Shown here one piece after another: positions 9,486 through 18,267 of a DNA stretch of 64,000 nt. How positions within the stretch are numbered: the stretch's first letter is position 1; every line of letters begins with the position of its first letter. Below the pieces are notes generated by a model. The model saw only the letters and a list, made by a program, of their open reading frames with translations, did no database searches and was not told the DNA's origin. The stretch is from NCBI RefSeq assembly GCF_013522825.1, contig NZ_JAAMQZ010000007.1, positions 1 to 64,000 of the forward strand, in the 5' to 3' direction. This stretch comes from Stutzerimonas stutzeri. GTDB lineage: Bacteria > Pseudomonadota > Gammaproteobacteria > Pseudomonadales > Pseudomonadaceae. Both the position numbers and the translations under genes were made by a program.

Positions 9486-10310
9486 TCAGGTTGCCTGCCC
9501 GGCGCGCTGCAACAGACGACGGGCACGACCGACGACAGGCGCGTCGACCATCTGTCCATCCACCACGAAGACTCCATCACCGGACGCGCCGGCAGCGAGG
9601 ATACGTTGCGCCCAGGCCAGCTCTTCAGCGCTGGGCATCAGCGTTTCATGCACCACGGCGACCTGGCTGGGATGAATGCACAGCAGGCCGCCAAAGCCCA
9701 TGTCACGCGCATTCGCCGTGGCTTCGGCGAGGCCGTGCAGGTCCTTGATATCGGGGAAAATACTTTCCAGCGGCGGCGCCAGCCCGGCCAGTCGTGACTG
9801 CAGCAGCAGTGCATAGCGCGCCTGATCGAGCATGCGCTCGGCTGCCGCGCTGCCGCTGGAAAGTCCCAGGTCGAGGCCCAGGTCCAGCACGCCGAAGGAC
9901 AACCGCTCGACACCTTCAGCCGCCGCGATCTCGCCCAGCGCGGCAAGCCCGCGCGCGCTTTCGACGATGGGCCACAGCGGCTTTCCGCAAGCCGCGACGG
10001 TCGCCACCTGGGCCACGCTTTCAACCTTGGGCAACAGCACGCCGATCACCCCGGCATGCTGCGCGCAGAGGGCGATATCCGCCGCTTGCTGTTCATGGCC
10101 GGGGGCGTTGATGCGCACCAGCACGCGAGCCTCAGGATGGCTTGCAAGGAAGTCAGCGAGGTTATCCCGAGCCTCGGCCTTGAGACTTTCGGCCACGGCA
10201 TCTTCCAGATCGACGATCACCGCATCGGCGCCACTGGCCAGTGCCTTGGGAATCCGCTCCGGGCGGGTGGCGGGAACGAAAAGTGCGCTGCGGAGGGTGC
10301 CTGGATTCAT
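9486..10310 (-). CDS. ccl: CitE-like lyase, probable (S)-citramalyl-CoA lyase
   Basis: A 274-residue HpcH/HpaI aldolase / citrate-lyase-beta family protein. ALFVPATRPERIPKAL opens the fold, ADAVIVDLEDAV near residues 30-41 supplies metal and substrate ligands, and LLCIHPSQV near residue 215 is typical of CitE-like lyases. In P. aeruginosa the itaconate route ends with citramalyl-CoA lyase giving acetyl-CoA and pyruvate. This gene occupies the same place at the end of the cluster, next to a family III CoA transferase. The ATG at 10310 is preferred because GAAGGA precedes it; an in-frame TTG 15 bases earlier is unlikely. Family is certain; substrate is inferred from context. Confidence 0.85.
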   Translation of the reverse strand: MNPGTLRSALFVPATRPERIPKALASGADAVIVDLEDAVAESLKAEARDNLADFLASHPEARVLVRINAPGHEQQAADIALCAQHAGVIGVLLPKVESVAQVATVAACGKPLWPIVESARGLAALGEIAAAEGVERLSFGVLDLGLDLGLSSGSAAAERMLDQARYALLLQSRLAGLAPPLESIFPDIKDLHGLAEATANARDMGFGGLLCIHPSQVAVVHETLMPSAEELAWAQRILAAGASGDGVFVVDGQMVDAPVVGRARRLLQRAGQAT

Positions 10311-10345
10311 ATGGGTGTCCTTCAATTGTTCGTTTGTCAGGCAGG

Positions 10346-11551
10346 TTACACCGCGCCCTGCTCGTGCAGGCGCTGAATATCGCTCGACGTATAGCCCAGC
10401 TCCGCCAGCAGCGCATCGGTGTGCTGGCCCAGCGCGGGAATCGGCTCCATGCGCGGCCTGAAAGCGCTGTTGCCACCCGGCGGCAGCAAGGCGGGCAGTT
10501 TGCCGGACGGGCTGTCCACCTCGCTCCAGCGCTGGCGTGCCCGAAGCTGCGGATGCGCCCAGACGCCGGCCATGTCGTTGACGTGGGCGTTGGCGATCGA
10601 TGCGTTGTCCAGGCGGACGATCACCTCCTCGGCGCTCAGCCTGGAGAAGGATTCGACGATGATCGCTCGCAATTCAGCACGGTTTTCCGAACGCTTGAAG
10701 TTGGCCGAGAAGCGTTCGTCCTGCGCCAGTTCCGGCTGCAGCAGCACCTTCTCGCAGAACAGCAGCCATTCGCGCTCGTTCTGCAGGCCGAGCATCACCG
10801 TGCCGCCGTCGCCGGTGGGGAACGGCCCGTAGGGATAGATGGTGGCGTGAGCGGCGCCGGCGCGCGGCGGCGGCGTGGCGCCCTGGTAGGCGTAGTACAG
10901 CGGGTAGCCCATCCATTCCACCAGACTCTCCAGCATGGACACGTCGATACGGCTGCCGACGCCGGTCTTGCCCCGCAGCATCAGCGCCGAGAGCACGCCG
11001 GTGTAGGCGTACATGCCGGCGGCGATATCGGCGATGGAACAACCGGCCTTGGCCATCTCGGTCTCGCCCGGCCCGCCGGTGACGGAGAGGAAGCCGCCCT
11101 CGGACTGGATCAGCAGGTCGTAGGCCTTCTTCTGCTCGTAAGGCCCGCCTTCGCCATAGCCGGAGATATCGCAGACGATCAGCCGTGGGAAGCGCTCGTG
11201 CAGCGCCTCGAAGGACAGCCCCATGCGCGCGGCGGCACCGGGCGCGAGGTTCTGCACCAGCACGTCGGCCTTGGCCAGCAGTTGGTCGAGCACGTGCGAG
11301 GCGGCATCCTGCTTGACGTCCAGAGTCAGGCTTTCCTTGGAGCGGTTGGTCCAGACGAAATGCGAGGCCAGGCCATCGACACGTTCGTCGTAGCCACGGG
11401 CGAAATCGCCGGCGCCGGGCCGCTCGACCTTGATCACGCGGGCACCGAGATCGGCCAGCTGCCGGGTGCAGAACGGCGCGGCGATGGCGTGTTCGAGGCT
11501 GACCACGGTGATGCCGTCGAGCGGGCGGGGTTTGGCGGTTGTATCGTTCAT
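10346..11551 (-). CDS. ict: Family III CoA transferase, probable itaconate CoA transferase
   Basis: A 401-residue CaiB/BaiF-family protein starting MNDTTAKPRPLDGITVVSLEHAIAAPF (family block from residue 11). It contains the nucleotide-binding-like WTNRSKESLTLDVK stretch and catalytic Asp175 in CSIADIAAGM. It lies 35 bases upstream of the CitE-like lyase on the same strand. In P. aeruginosa the equivalent pair Ict and Ccl start and finish itaconate breakdown, with Ict moving CoA from succinyl-CoA to itaconate. The start at 11551 is chosen because the preceding codons run into a repeat element. Family is firm; the itaconate role rests on gene order and on the MaoC-type hydratase in the same cluster. 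Confidence 0.82.
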   Translation of the reverse strand: MNDTTAKPRPLDGITVVSLEHAIAAPFCTRQLADLGARVIKVERPGAGDFARGYDERVDGLASHFVWTNRSKESLTLDVKQDAASHVLDQLLAKADVLVQNLAPGAAARMGLSFEALHERFPRLIVCDISGYGEGGPYEQKKAYDLLIQSEGGFLSVTGGPGETEMAKAGCSIADIAAGMYAYTGVLSALMLRGKTGVGSRIDVSMLESLVEWMGYPLYYAYQGATPPPRAGAAHATIYPYGPFPTGDGGTVMLGLQNEREWLLFCEKVLLQPELAQDERFSANFKRSENRAELRAIIVESFSRLSAEEVIVRLDNASIANAHVNDMAGVWAHPQLRARQRWSEVDSPSGKLPALLPPGGNSAFRPRMEPIPALGQHTDALLAELGYTSSDIQRLHEQGAV

Positions 11552-11572
11552 ATCCGGTTCCTGCAGATTCGG

Positions 11573-11675
11573 CGTAGGGTGGAAATCGGCGAAGCCATTT
11601 CCACGCGTTTGTTCAAGCCCCAGGGGACTCTGGCACCGCTTTGGTGGATGAGGCTTCGCCGTCATCCACCCTACG
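11573..11675. repeat. Inverted pair of REP-like sequences
   Basis: The left copy CGTAGGGTGGAAATCGGCG (from 11573) and the right copy, read on the minus strand as CGTAGGGTGGATGACGGCG (to 11675), differ at three positions and face each other. Each copy can also fold on itself through GTGGAAAT/ATTTCCAC-type arms. This is the BIME arrangement common between Pseudomonas genes. It sits between the PrpD-family gene and ict within the itaconate cluster. Confidence 0.75.
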
Positions 11676-11682
11676 ATTCAGT

Positions 11683-13035
11683 TCAGGCCAGTTCGTCCAG
11701 CCGCTCCAGCCCGCGCAGCCGCCAGACCTTGTCGATCAACACGCCCGCCTCGTCGTCGCTGCGCGACCCGGAGAACTGCAGCAGCCGGCGAAACTTGTCT
11801 TCCAGCTCGGCGCGGCTCAGGGTGTTGCCCGGATCGCCCTTGGGTTCGTCGATGGCACCGTGCAGGATGCGTCCATCCGTGGTGGTCACTTCTACCCTGC
11901 CCAGCCAGCGCGCCGGATAGGCGCCGTCGACCTCGGGATCGAGCAGCATGCTCACCTTCTCGCGAAACAGCCCGACACGTGGATCGCTCAGCGCATGGCT
12001 ATGGAATTCGCTCAGCCCGGCCTTGCCGTACAGGGCGATCAGACCCAGCACCGTGCCCATGGAGAACTTCGCCTGGTGCACGGTCTGCGGCACTACCACG
12101 CGACCCAGCACGTCGATGGCGCCCTGGTGTACATGGGCGGTGACGCTGGCGATGTTCTCGGCTGTAAGGTTCTCGCGCTGCATCAGATCAAGCAGCGCAT
12201 CGGCAGCCGGGTGCGTGTGTCGGCACGAGGCGTGGAACTTGAACGAGGTCTCGGCCAGCGCCCAGCGGCTGCCGAGACGGTCGGAAAGTCTGCTCGGATC
12301 GGCATCATTGGACATCCCGGCAGCCATGCCCTGCTCGCCTTCGAGAATGTTCTGCGCGCCGGTCAGGCCGTCTTTCGTCAAGTAGGCCGCGAGCAGGCCA
12401 TCGGCGGCGGCCTTGGCGGTATGCAGTTGCTTGGAGTCGGCGGCATCACGGAGGAATTCCCAGAGGCCGGCGGCCTGGGTGCCGGCACTGCCCAATAGAT
12501 GGGTGAACTGCTGCTGATCGAAATCCATCAGCTTGCCCACCGCCACGGCGGCGCCCAGGGTGCCGACGGTCGCGGTGGTATGGAAGATGCGGTAATGCGA
12601 ACGACCGAGGAATTCGCCGATGCGAATGCCCGCCTCATAACCGGCAACCGCAGCGACGAGCAGGTCGCGACCGGACTTGCCCAGATCCTGCGCCGCCGCC
12701 AGCGCCGCCGGAAAAACCACGGTGGCCGGGTGCAGCACCGAGCTGTTGTGCAGATCGTCCTGCTCCACCAGATGCGAGCTGGCGCCATTCACCAGCGCGG
12801 CGAAATAGGCACTGCTGCTCTTGCCATTGACGAAGATGCGCGCCGACCCTTCTGCCGGCCCCATGCGCTGCGCATAGCGCTCGAACAACGGGATCGGGTG
12901 CGATCCCGCGCTGGCCAGCGCGGAGCCGAGCCAGTCGAGAAACAGGTCTTCGGTGCGGGCGAGCACCGCGTCGGGAATCTGCTCGTAAGCGAGCCCGGCG
13001 AGAAATCCGGTCAGCGCCTGGGTGTGCTGGCTCAT
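11683..13035 (-). CDS. MmgE/PrpD-family protein
   Basis: A 450-residue protein of the MmgE/PrpD fold, which includes 2-methylcitrate dehydratase and cis-aconitate decarboxylase. Landmarks are LDWLGSALASAG near residue 30, VNGASSHLVEQDD near 80, the glycine-rich ATVGTLGAAVAVGK, and KFHASCRHTHPAADAL near 260. The start MSQHTQALTGF at 13035 matches the family. It lies inside the itaconate cluster, where P. aeruginosa also carries a PrpD homologue whose reaction is unsettled. Because cis-aconitate decarboxylase makes itaconate, a related dehydratase or decarboxylase step on a C5/C6 acid is an obvious possibility, but the sequence does not decide it. Confidence 0.85.
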   Translation of the reverse strand: MSQHTQALTGFLAGLAYEQIPDAVLARTEDLFLDWLGSALASAGSHPIPLFERYAQRMGPAEGSARIFVNGKSSSAYFAALVNGASSHLVEQDDLHNSSVLHPATVVFPAALAAAQDLGKSGRDLLVAAVAGYEAGIRIGEFLGRSHYRIFHTTATVGTLGAAVAVGKLMDFDQQQFTHLLGSAGTQAAGLWEFLRDAADSKQLHTAKAAADGLLAAYLTKDGLTGAQNILEGEQGMAAGMSNDADPSRLSDRLGSRWALAETSFKFHASCRHTHPAADALLDLMQRENLTAENIASVTAHVHQGAIDVLGRVVVPQTVHQAKFSMGTVLGLIALYGKAGLSEFHSHALSDPRVGLFREKVSMLLDPEVDGAYPARWLGRVEVTTTDGRILHGAIDEPKGDPGNTLSRAELEDKFRRLLQFSGSRSDDEAGVLIDKVWRLRGLERLDELA

Positions 13036-13064
13036 GCGTTCGGCTCCAGTATCGAATGATTTTC

Positions 13065-13140
13065 GTAGGAGCGGGCCTTGCCCGCGAAACATTCCCGCTC
13101 GGAGGGACGAGCCTCCTTCGCAGGCAAGGCCCGCTCCTAC
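13065..13140. repeat. BIME: inverted pair of GTAGGAGCGGGC REP units
   Basis: GTAGGAGCGGGCCTTGCCCG starts at 13065, and its near-perfect inverse (one change in the first 20 bases) ends at 13140 as CCCGCTCCTAC. This is the classic Pseudomonas REP sequence in a head-to-head pair. It separates the acyl-CoA dehydrogenase and PrpD-family genes and could modulate differential expression along the operon. Confidence 0.88.
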
Positions 13141-13165
13141 AGGATGGATTTCAGCCCACCGATGA

Positions 13166-14329
13166 TTAAAAAGAACGCGGCAGCTCCAACAGATGCTCGG
13201 CCACGTAGGACAGGATCAGGTTGGTGGAGATCGGCGCCACCTGGTACAGCCGCGTCTCGCGGAATTTGCGCTCGACGTCGTATTCGTTGGCGAAGCCGAA
13301 GCCGCCGTGGGTCTGCAGGCAGGCGTTGGCCGCCTCCCAGGACGCCTTGGCCGCCAGATACTTGGCCATGTTGGCCGCCGCCCCGGCGTTGCGACCGGCG
13401 TCGTATTCCTCGCAGGCGCGCCAGCGCATGAGATCCGCCGCTTCCAGCTCTATATGCGACTCGGAGATGGGGAACTGCACGCCCTGGTTCTGCCCGATGG
13501 GCCGCCCGAACACCACGCGGTCGCGGGCGTACTGGGCGGATTTTTCCGTGAACCAGCGGCCATCGCCGATGCACTCGGCGGCGATCAGGGTACGCTCGGC
13601 ATTCAGGCCGTCGAGGATGTAACGGAACCCCTTGCCTTCTTCGCCGATCAGGCTGCTGGCCGGAATCTCCAGGTTGTCGAAGAACAGCTCGTTGGTTTCG
13701 TGGTTGACCATGTTGGCGATCGGCTGCACGGTCAGGCCGTTGCCGATGGCCTCGCGCAGATCGATCAGGAAGATCGACATGCCGTCGGCCTTGCGCTGCA
13801 CCTCGGCCAGCGGCGTGGTGCGCGCCAGCAGGATCATCAGGTCCGAATGCTGGATACGCGAGATCCACACCTTCTGGCCATTGATGATGTACTTGTCGCC
13901 CTGCTTCACCGCCGTGGTCTTGATCTTGGTGGTGTCGGTGCCGGTGGTCGGCTCGGTCACGCCCATCGATTGCAGGCGCAACTCGCCGCTGGACAGTTTT
14001 GGCAGGTAGTAGCGCTTCTGTTCCTCGCTGCCGTTCCTGAGCAGGGTGAACATGTTGTACATCTGCCCGTGCACGGTGCCGGAATTGCCGCCGCAGCGGT
14101 TGACCTCTTCGAGGATGATCGAGGCTTCGGCCAGACCCAGGCCCGAGCCGCCGTATTCTTCCGGGATCATCGCCGACAGCCAGCCGGCTTCGGTCAGCGC
14201 GCTGACGAAGGCTTCGGGAAAGCCCTTCTCCTCGTCGATCTTGCGCCAGTACTCGGCGGGGAACTCGGCGCAGAGGCAGCGCACGCCTTCACGGATGGCG
14301 CTGTATTCGTCGTTCAGGTACGGGTTCAT
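13166..14329 (-). CDS. Acyl-CoA dehydrogenase
   Basis: A 387-residue flavoprotein of the acyl-CoA dehydrogenase family. The FAD/substrate block MGVTEPTTGTD is near residues 122-132, KVWIS follows near 153, and the C-terminal helix bundle ends in THGGFGFANEYDVERKFRE. The usual C-terminal catalytic glutamate (in IYEGT of medium-chain enzymes) is replaced by YQVAPIS. A glutamate in the isovaleryl/long-chain position is present as Glu245 in GLNAERTLIA, so activity is probably kept. It is the second gene of the itaconate cluster, 57 bases after the hydratase. Its place in itaconate or methylsuccinate-like metabolism is unproven. Confidence 0.88.
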   Translation of the reverse strand: MNPYLNDEYSAIREGVRCLCAEFPAEYWRKIDEEKGFPEAFVSALTEAGWLSAMIPEEYGGSGLGLAEASIILEEVNRCGGNSGTVHGQMYNMFTLLRNGSEEQKRYYLPKLSSGELRLQSMGVTEPTTGTDTTKIKTTAVKQGDKYIINGQKVWISRIQHSDLMILLARTTPLAEVQRKADGMSIFLIDLREAIGNGLTVQPIANMVNHETNELFFDNLEIPASSLIGEEGKGFRYILDGLNAERTLIAAECIGDGRWFTEKSAQYARDRVVFGRPIGQNQGVQFPISESHIELEAADLMRWRACEEYDAGRNAGAAANMAKYLAAKASWEAANACLQTHGGFGFANEYDVERKFRETRLYQVAPISTNLILSYVAEHLLELPRSF

Positions 14330-14386
14330 CCAGGTTCCTCGATTCGAGTCGTTGTTGTGCGCTCACGCGCCACAACTAGTGATGTG

Positions 14387-15214
14387 TCAGGCGAATTCCA
14401 CTTCGGCCTTCTGCGCGATGCCGTCGGCATTGCCGGCCCAGAGTTCGGCCTTGCCGGGCGTGACGATGCGCCCACCAACCTCGAACGGCTGCGGCGCGAT
14501 CAGCGGGCGCACGCCGCGATAGGCGAAACGCCTGAGGCGCGCGTCGGGGTTGGCGCGGCAGAAGGCGCGCAGGCTGAGCGTGGCGATCAGCGGGCCATGC
14601 ACCACCAGCCCCGGATAGCCTTCGGTTCCGGTGGCGTAGGGCCAGTCGTAATGAATGCGGTGACCATTGAAGGTGACCGCCGAGTAACGGAACAACAGCG
14701 TCGCGGTAGGCTCCACCGCCTCACGCCAGTCGCCGGTCGGCAACGGCTCGCTGCCGGACAGCTTTGGCGGGCTCGGCTCGCGGTAGACGATATCCTGTTC
14801 CTCGCGGATGGCCAGGCGACCGTCCTGGGAGTAGTCGTGGCGCAGGGTGACGAACAGCAGCGCCCCCGTGCGACCGGCCTTCTCCTCGACATTGAGAATG
14901 GTGGTGGTGCGGCTGGCTTCGCCGCCGACTTTCAGCGGCTCGTGGAATTCCAGACGTCCGCCGGCCCACATGCGGTTGCGCTCGCCAGCCGGTGGCAGGA
15001 AGCCGCCCCGCGCCGGATGCCCGTCCTGACCGAGACCGGCCTCGGCCACCGTGTCCTGGAAGAAGCACCACTGCCACAGCGGTGGCAGTGGTTCGCCATG
15101 CCCCGGATTAGGCTCGCCGAAAGTAGCGGCGATACGCTGGATCAGGTTGCGGCTCAGTTGATCGTGAACATCCTGGGTACGCCCGATCCAGGCAGTCAAA
15201 GCAGAGTCGGTCAT
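14387..15214 (-). CDS. ich: MaoC-type hydratase, probable itaconyl-CoA hydratase
   Basis: A 275-residue double hot-dog protein of the FAS1-like dehydratase/MaoC group, related to mesaconyl-C4-CoA hydratase. The N-terminal domain includes GERNRMWAGGRLEF; the C-terminal domain includes the active-site-like DWPYATG and LVVHGPLIATL near residue 200. In P. aeruginosa the Ich enzyme hydrates itaconyl-CoA to (S)-citramalyl-CoA. Here it is the first gene of the minus-strand cluster and faces the LysR gene across 123 bases, the usual layout for a regulator and its target. Family is well supported; the exact acyl-CoA is inferred from the presence of CoA transferase and CitE-like lyase genes downstream. 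Confidence 0.85.
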   Translation of the reverse strand: MTDSALTAWIGRTQDVHDQLSRNLIQRIAATFGEPNPGHGEPLPPLWQWCFFQDTVAEAGLGQDGHPARGGFLPPAGERNRMWAGGRLEFHEPLKVGGEASRTTTILNVEEKAGRTGALLFVTLRHDYSQDGRLAIREEQDIVYREPSPPKLSGSEPLPTGDWREAVEPTATLLFRYSAVTFNGHRIHYDWPYATGTEGYPGLVVHGPLIATLSLRAFCRANPDARLRRFAYRGVRPLIAPQPFEVGGRIVTPGKAELWAGNADGIAQKAEVEFA

Positions 15215-15337
15215 TGCTTGGGTCCGCGCTGTGTTGTTTTACCGCAGGATGCAACGAAGCCGGCGTTCCGTGAATTTGTATTTACCGACACCAGCGTTCG
15301 GCTATCCTGAACGCCATTTCTTCCTGCGAGCGCCACC
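15215..15337. promoter_or_regulatory. Divergent promoter region, ich / lysR
   Basis: This 123-base space separates the minus-strand ich start and the plus-strand lysR start. A possible sigma-70 pair for lysR is TTTACC and TATCCT with 16 bases between (about 15281-15308). LysR regulators usually bind such intervals and activate the divergent gene with a co-inducer, here plausibly itaconate or its CoA ester. No clear T-N11-A palindrome stood out by eye. Confidence 0.45.
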
Positions 15338-16228
15338 ATGCATTTCGATCTGGCCGATCTGCGCCTGTTCATCCATATCGCCGAATCCCCCAGCCTGACC
15401 CAGGGCGCGCGGCGCGCGCACCTTTCGCCAGCCGCCGCCAGCGCCCGGATCAAGGCACTGGAGGGCCAGCTCGACAGCCGCCTGCTGTACCGCGACAGTC
15501 GCGGCGTGGAACTGACGCCCGCAGGCAGCCGGTTACTGCAGCACGCGCGGCTGATCATGCGCCAGGTCGATTACCTGAAAAGCGAGTTCACCGAATACGG
15601 TGCCGACAATGCCGGGCATATCCGCATCTTCGCCAACACCACGGCGGTCACCGAATTCCTCCCCGAGGTGCTGGCCGGCTTCCTCGCCCAGCGCCCCGGC
15701 GTCACGGTGGACCTGCAGGAAAAGCTCAGCCGCGACATCGTCCGTGGCGTGCTGGATGGCTCCACGGACATGGGCATCATCGCCGGCCCGGTGCAGGCCG
15801 AAGGCCTGCAGGTCCTGCACTTCAGCACCGACCGCCTGCTGCTGGCGCTGCCCGTAGGGCATCCGCTGGCGACGGAAAAGAAGGTGACCCTGCGCCAGAC
15901 CCTGTCTTACCAGCACATCGGCCTGCACGCAGGCAGCACACTGTTGAGCTTCCTGCGCGATCAGGTCGAGCGGTTGGGTGGCAATCTGTCGTTGCGCATC
16001 CAGGTTTCCAGCTTCGAAGCCGTGTGCCGGATGATCGAGGCCGGCGTCGGCATCGGCGTGATCCCCGAATCCGCCGCCCTGCGCCACAGCCGCACCATGC
16101 AGCTGGTCACGGTGGCGCTGGACGAGCCCTGGGCCGTGCGTGAACGCAGCATCCTGGTGCGCGATCTGGAGGCGCTGCCCGGAACGGTGCGCGCGCTGAT
16201 CGCCACCCTGACTTGCGCGTCGCACTGA
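15338..16228 (+). CDS. LysR-family transcriptional regulator of the itaconate cluster
   Basis: A 296-residue LysR-type regulator. The N-terminal winged helix-turn-helix spans about residues 5-62, with LFIHIAESPSLTQGARRAHLSPAAASARIKAL as core, read in parts. The effector-binding domain starts near residue 90 (IRIFANTTAVTEFLPEVL) and resembles a periplasmic binding protein fold. The start at 15338 places MHFDLADLRLF at the N-terminus, as usual for the family. It is divergent from the ich operon and is the likely counterpart of the LysR gene (RipR-like) beside the P. aeruginosa itaconate genes. The effector is inferred, not seen. Confidence 0.9.
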   Translation: MHFDLADLRLFIHIAESPSLTQGARRAHLSPAAASARIKALEGQLDSRLLYRDSRGVELTPAGSRLLQHARLIMRQVDYLKSEFTEYGADNAGHIRIFANTTAVTEFLPEVLAGFLAQRPGVTVDLQEKLSRDIVRGVLDGSTDMGIIAGPVQAEGLQVLHFSTDRLLLALPVGHPLATEKKVTLRQTLSYQHIGLHAGSTLLSFLRDQVERLGGNLSLRIQVSSFEAVCRMIEAGVGIGVIPESAALRHSRTMQLVTVALDEPWAVRERSILVRDLEALPGTVRALIATLTCASH

Positions 16229-16434
16229 GCCATCCACACATCGGAGCGAATTGGTTGGAATCCTCCGGCGCCTGAGTTGCCCAACCGAAGACACCAGCGA
16301 AACGCCGGAGCGCAACATGCCGGCCAATCTTCCGATTTTCCCCTTTTAATTCAACAGGCTGCACACGCAAGGCACTGGTCGTCGCGGCACTCTCAGCTTG
16401 CCATCATCGTTTCACTTGCCTAGGGTTGTTCGTC

Positions 16435-17754
16435 ATGAGGACTTTAATCGCGCCCATCGCTTCACTACTCGCTGGTGTCGCCCTTCTTCTGCTCGGCCAC
16501 GGCCTGCTCAATACCCTGCTGACCCTGCGCGGGGTCGCCGAAGGCTATTCCACGGGCATGATCGGCCTGCTGATGTCGGCCTATTTCGCCGGTTTCCTCA
16601 TCGGTACCTGGCTGGCGCCTTCACTGATTCGCCGCATCGGGCATATCCGCACCTTCGCCTTCTATGCGGGCGTGGCGACGGTGGTGGTGCTGCTGCACGT
16701 ACTGATCGTCAACCCCTGGGTGTGGCTGGCGCTGCGACTGCTCTATGGCGTTGCGCTGGTCACGCTGTACATGGTCATCGAGAGCTGGCTCAACGCGCAG
16801 GTCAGCGGCGAGAAGCGCGGCCAGGTGTTCGCCCTGTACATGGCCGTCAACCTCGGCGCGCTGGCCGCCGCGCAGCAGCTGCTGAGCCTCGACAGCCCCA
16901 TGGCGTTCACCCTGTTCGCGCTGTCATCCATCCTGATCTGTGCCGCGCTGATGCCCATCACCCTGACCCGCCAGGCACAACCGGTACAGCCGGAAATGCC
17001 GCCCACCGACCTGCTGCAACTGGCCCGTATCGCGCCCTTGCCCCTGATGGGCGCCGGGATTTCAGGGCTGGCCCTGGGCGGTTTCTGGGGCCTGGCGCCG
17101 GTCTACGCCAGCCAGGTGGGCTTCGATGCAGCCGGGGTCGGCCTGCTGATGAGCGTGACGATTCTTGGCGGCGCGCTGCTGCAATGGCCCATCGGGCTGT
17201 TTTCCGACAAGCATGAACGGCGCGTGGTGATGCTCTGGGTGGTCGCCATCGCCGCGTTGCTCGCCCTGGTCATTGCCCCGCTGACGGCCAGCCCGCTGCT
17301 GCTGGGGCTGATGTTCATCTGGGGTGGCCTGGCCTTCTCGATCTATTCGATAGCCGTCGCACAGATGGTCGACCAGCTGCACCCGGACGAAATTCTCTCG
17401 GGCTCCAGCGGCCTTTTGCTGGCCAACGGCTTCGGCGCCGCCATTGGCCCGGTGGCAGCCGGTGGCCTGATGCACCTGGCCGGCCCCATTGCATTGCCGC
17501 TGTTCTTTGCCGTAAGCCTGGGCGTGCTGGCGTTGTACTCGTTCTGGCGGCCGCGTCGGGTCATGGATCTGGTGACCGAACCCCACGGCCATTTCACGCC
17601 GATGCTACGCACCAGCCCCACGGTGATGGAACTGATGCCCGACGCGCCCGAAGTGGTACCCACGGAGGAGCCGGTCAGCGAAGAAGGGCTGGACGACATG
17701 CCGCTTCCAGAGCCGGCACCGGACCTCGAGTCCGAGCAACGCAGCGGCTCGTAA
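16435..17754 (+). CDS. MFS transporter, YcaD-like
   Basis: A 439-residue major facilitator protein with about twelve hydrophobic helices. The loop-2/3 motif region IGTWLAPSLIRRIGHIRTF falls near residues 58-76, and the central loop is near residue 185. The last 60 residues form an acidic, proline-rich cytoplasmic tail that E. coli YcaD lacks. The ATG at 16435 is preferred to an upstream TTG at 16426 for lack of a better ribosome site. Substrate is unknown; drug or sugar export would fit the subfamily. It is separated from lysR by 206 bases and probably not part of the itaconate unit. Confidence 0.8.
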   Translation: MRTLIAPIASLLAGVALLLLGHGLLNTLLTLRGVAEGYSTGMIGLLMSAYFAGFLIGTWLAPSLIRRIGHIRTFAFYAGVATVVVLLHVLIVNPWVWLALRLLYGVALVTLYMVIESWLNAQVSGEKRGQVFALYMAVNLGALAAAQQLLSLDSPMAFTLFALSSILICAALMPITLTRQAQPVQPEMPPTDLLQLARIAPLPLMGAGISGLALGGFWGLAPVYASQVGFDAAGVGLLMSVTILGGALLQWPIGLFSDKHERRVVMLWVVAIAALLALVIAPLTASPLLLGLMFIWGGLAFSIYSIAVAQMVDQLHPDEILSGSSGLLLANGFGAAIGPVAAGGLMHLAGPIALPLFFAVSLGVLALYSFWRPRRVMDLVTEPHGHFTPMLRTSPTVMELMPDAPEVVPTEEPVSEEGLDDMPLPEPAPDLESEQRSGS

Positions 17755-17769
17755 GAGGCTGCGGGCAAC

Positions 17770-18183
17770 TCAGAAATCCACCTTGCCCCGCCCTGCCTTG
17801 ATCGCGCCCCGTTTGTTCTTGCCCTCCAGCCGGCGCTTTTTCGAGGCAAGGGTCGGGCGTGTCGGGCGTCGCGCCTTCTCGACCTTCGCTGCGCTGCGAA
17901 TCAGCTCGACCAGGCGCTCCAGCGCATCGGCGCGGTTCTGCTCCTGGGTCCGATACTGCTGCGCCTTGAGGACGATCACCCCGTCGCCGGTGATGCGGCT
18001 GTCGCGCAATGCCAGCAGCCGTTCCTTGTAGAAGTCTGGCAGCGACGAGCCCTTGATATCGAAGCGCAGGTGCACCGCGCTGGAGACCTTGTTGACATTC
18101 TGCCCACCGGCACCTTGCGCGCGGATCGCGGTCAGTTCAACCTCACTGTCGGACAGATTCACGGTATTGGATATCTCGATCAT
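17770..18183 (-). CDS. arfB: Alternative ribosome-rescue factor B (peptidyl-tRNA hydrolase ArfB)
   Basis: A 137-residue protein with the class-I release-factor catalytic core. The GGQ motif appears as [18 protein letters not shown] near residues 24-41, followed by the basic C-terminal tail rich in Lys and Arg that enters the empty mRNA channel of a stalled ribosome. It hydrolyses peptidyl-tRNA on ribosomes stuck without a stop codon. The ATG at 18183 is chosen because GAAGG lies just ahead; an in-frame ATG four codons upstream also exists. It converges with the MFS gene, 15 bases apart. Length agrees with E. coli YaeJ (140 residues). Confidence 0.95.
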   Translation of the reverse strand: MIEISNTVNLSDSEVELTAIRAQGAGGQNVNKVSSAVHLRFDIKGSSLPDFYKERLLALRDSRITGDGVIVLKAQQYRTQEQNRADALERLVELIRSAAKVEKARRPTRPTLASKKRRLEGKNKRGAIKAGRGKVDF

Positions 18184-18267
18184 CGAAGCCTTCATAAATC
18201 ATCATCGCCGCAGCAACCCGGACACCTTTCTAAATGAATTGGCGCTGCTTGCCCGCGCGGTCTTCGG

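Noticed and set aside
13065..13140. CRISPR-like repeat or attachment site
   Set aside because: It is a single head-to-head REP pair of a known Pseudomonas class, without spacers or integrase.
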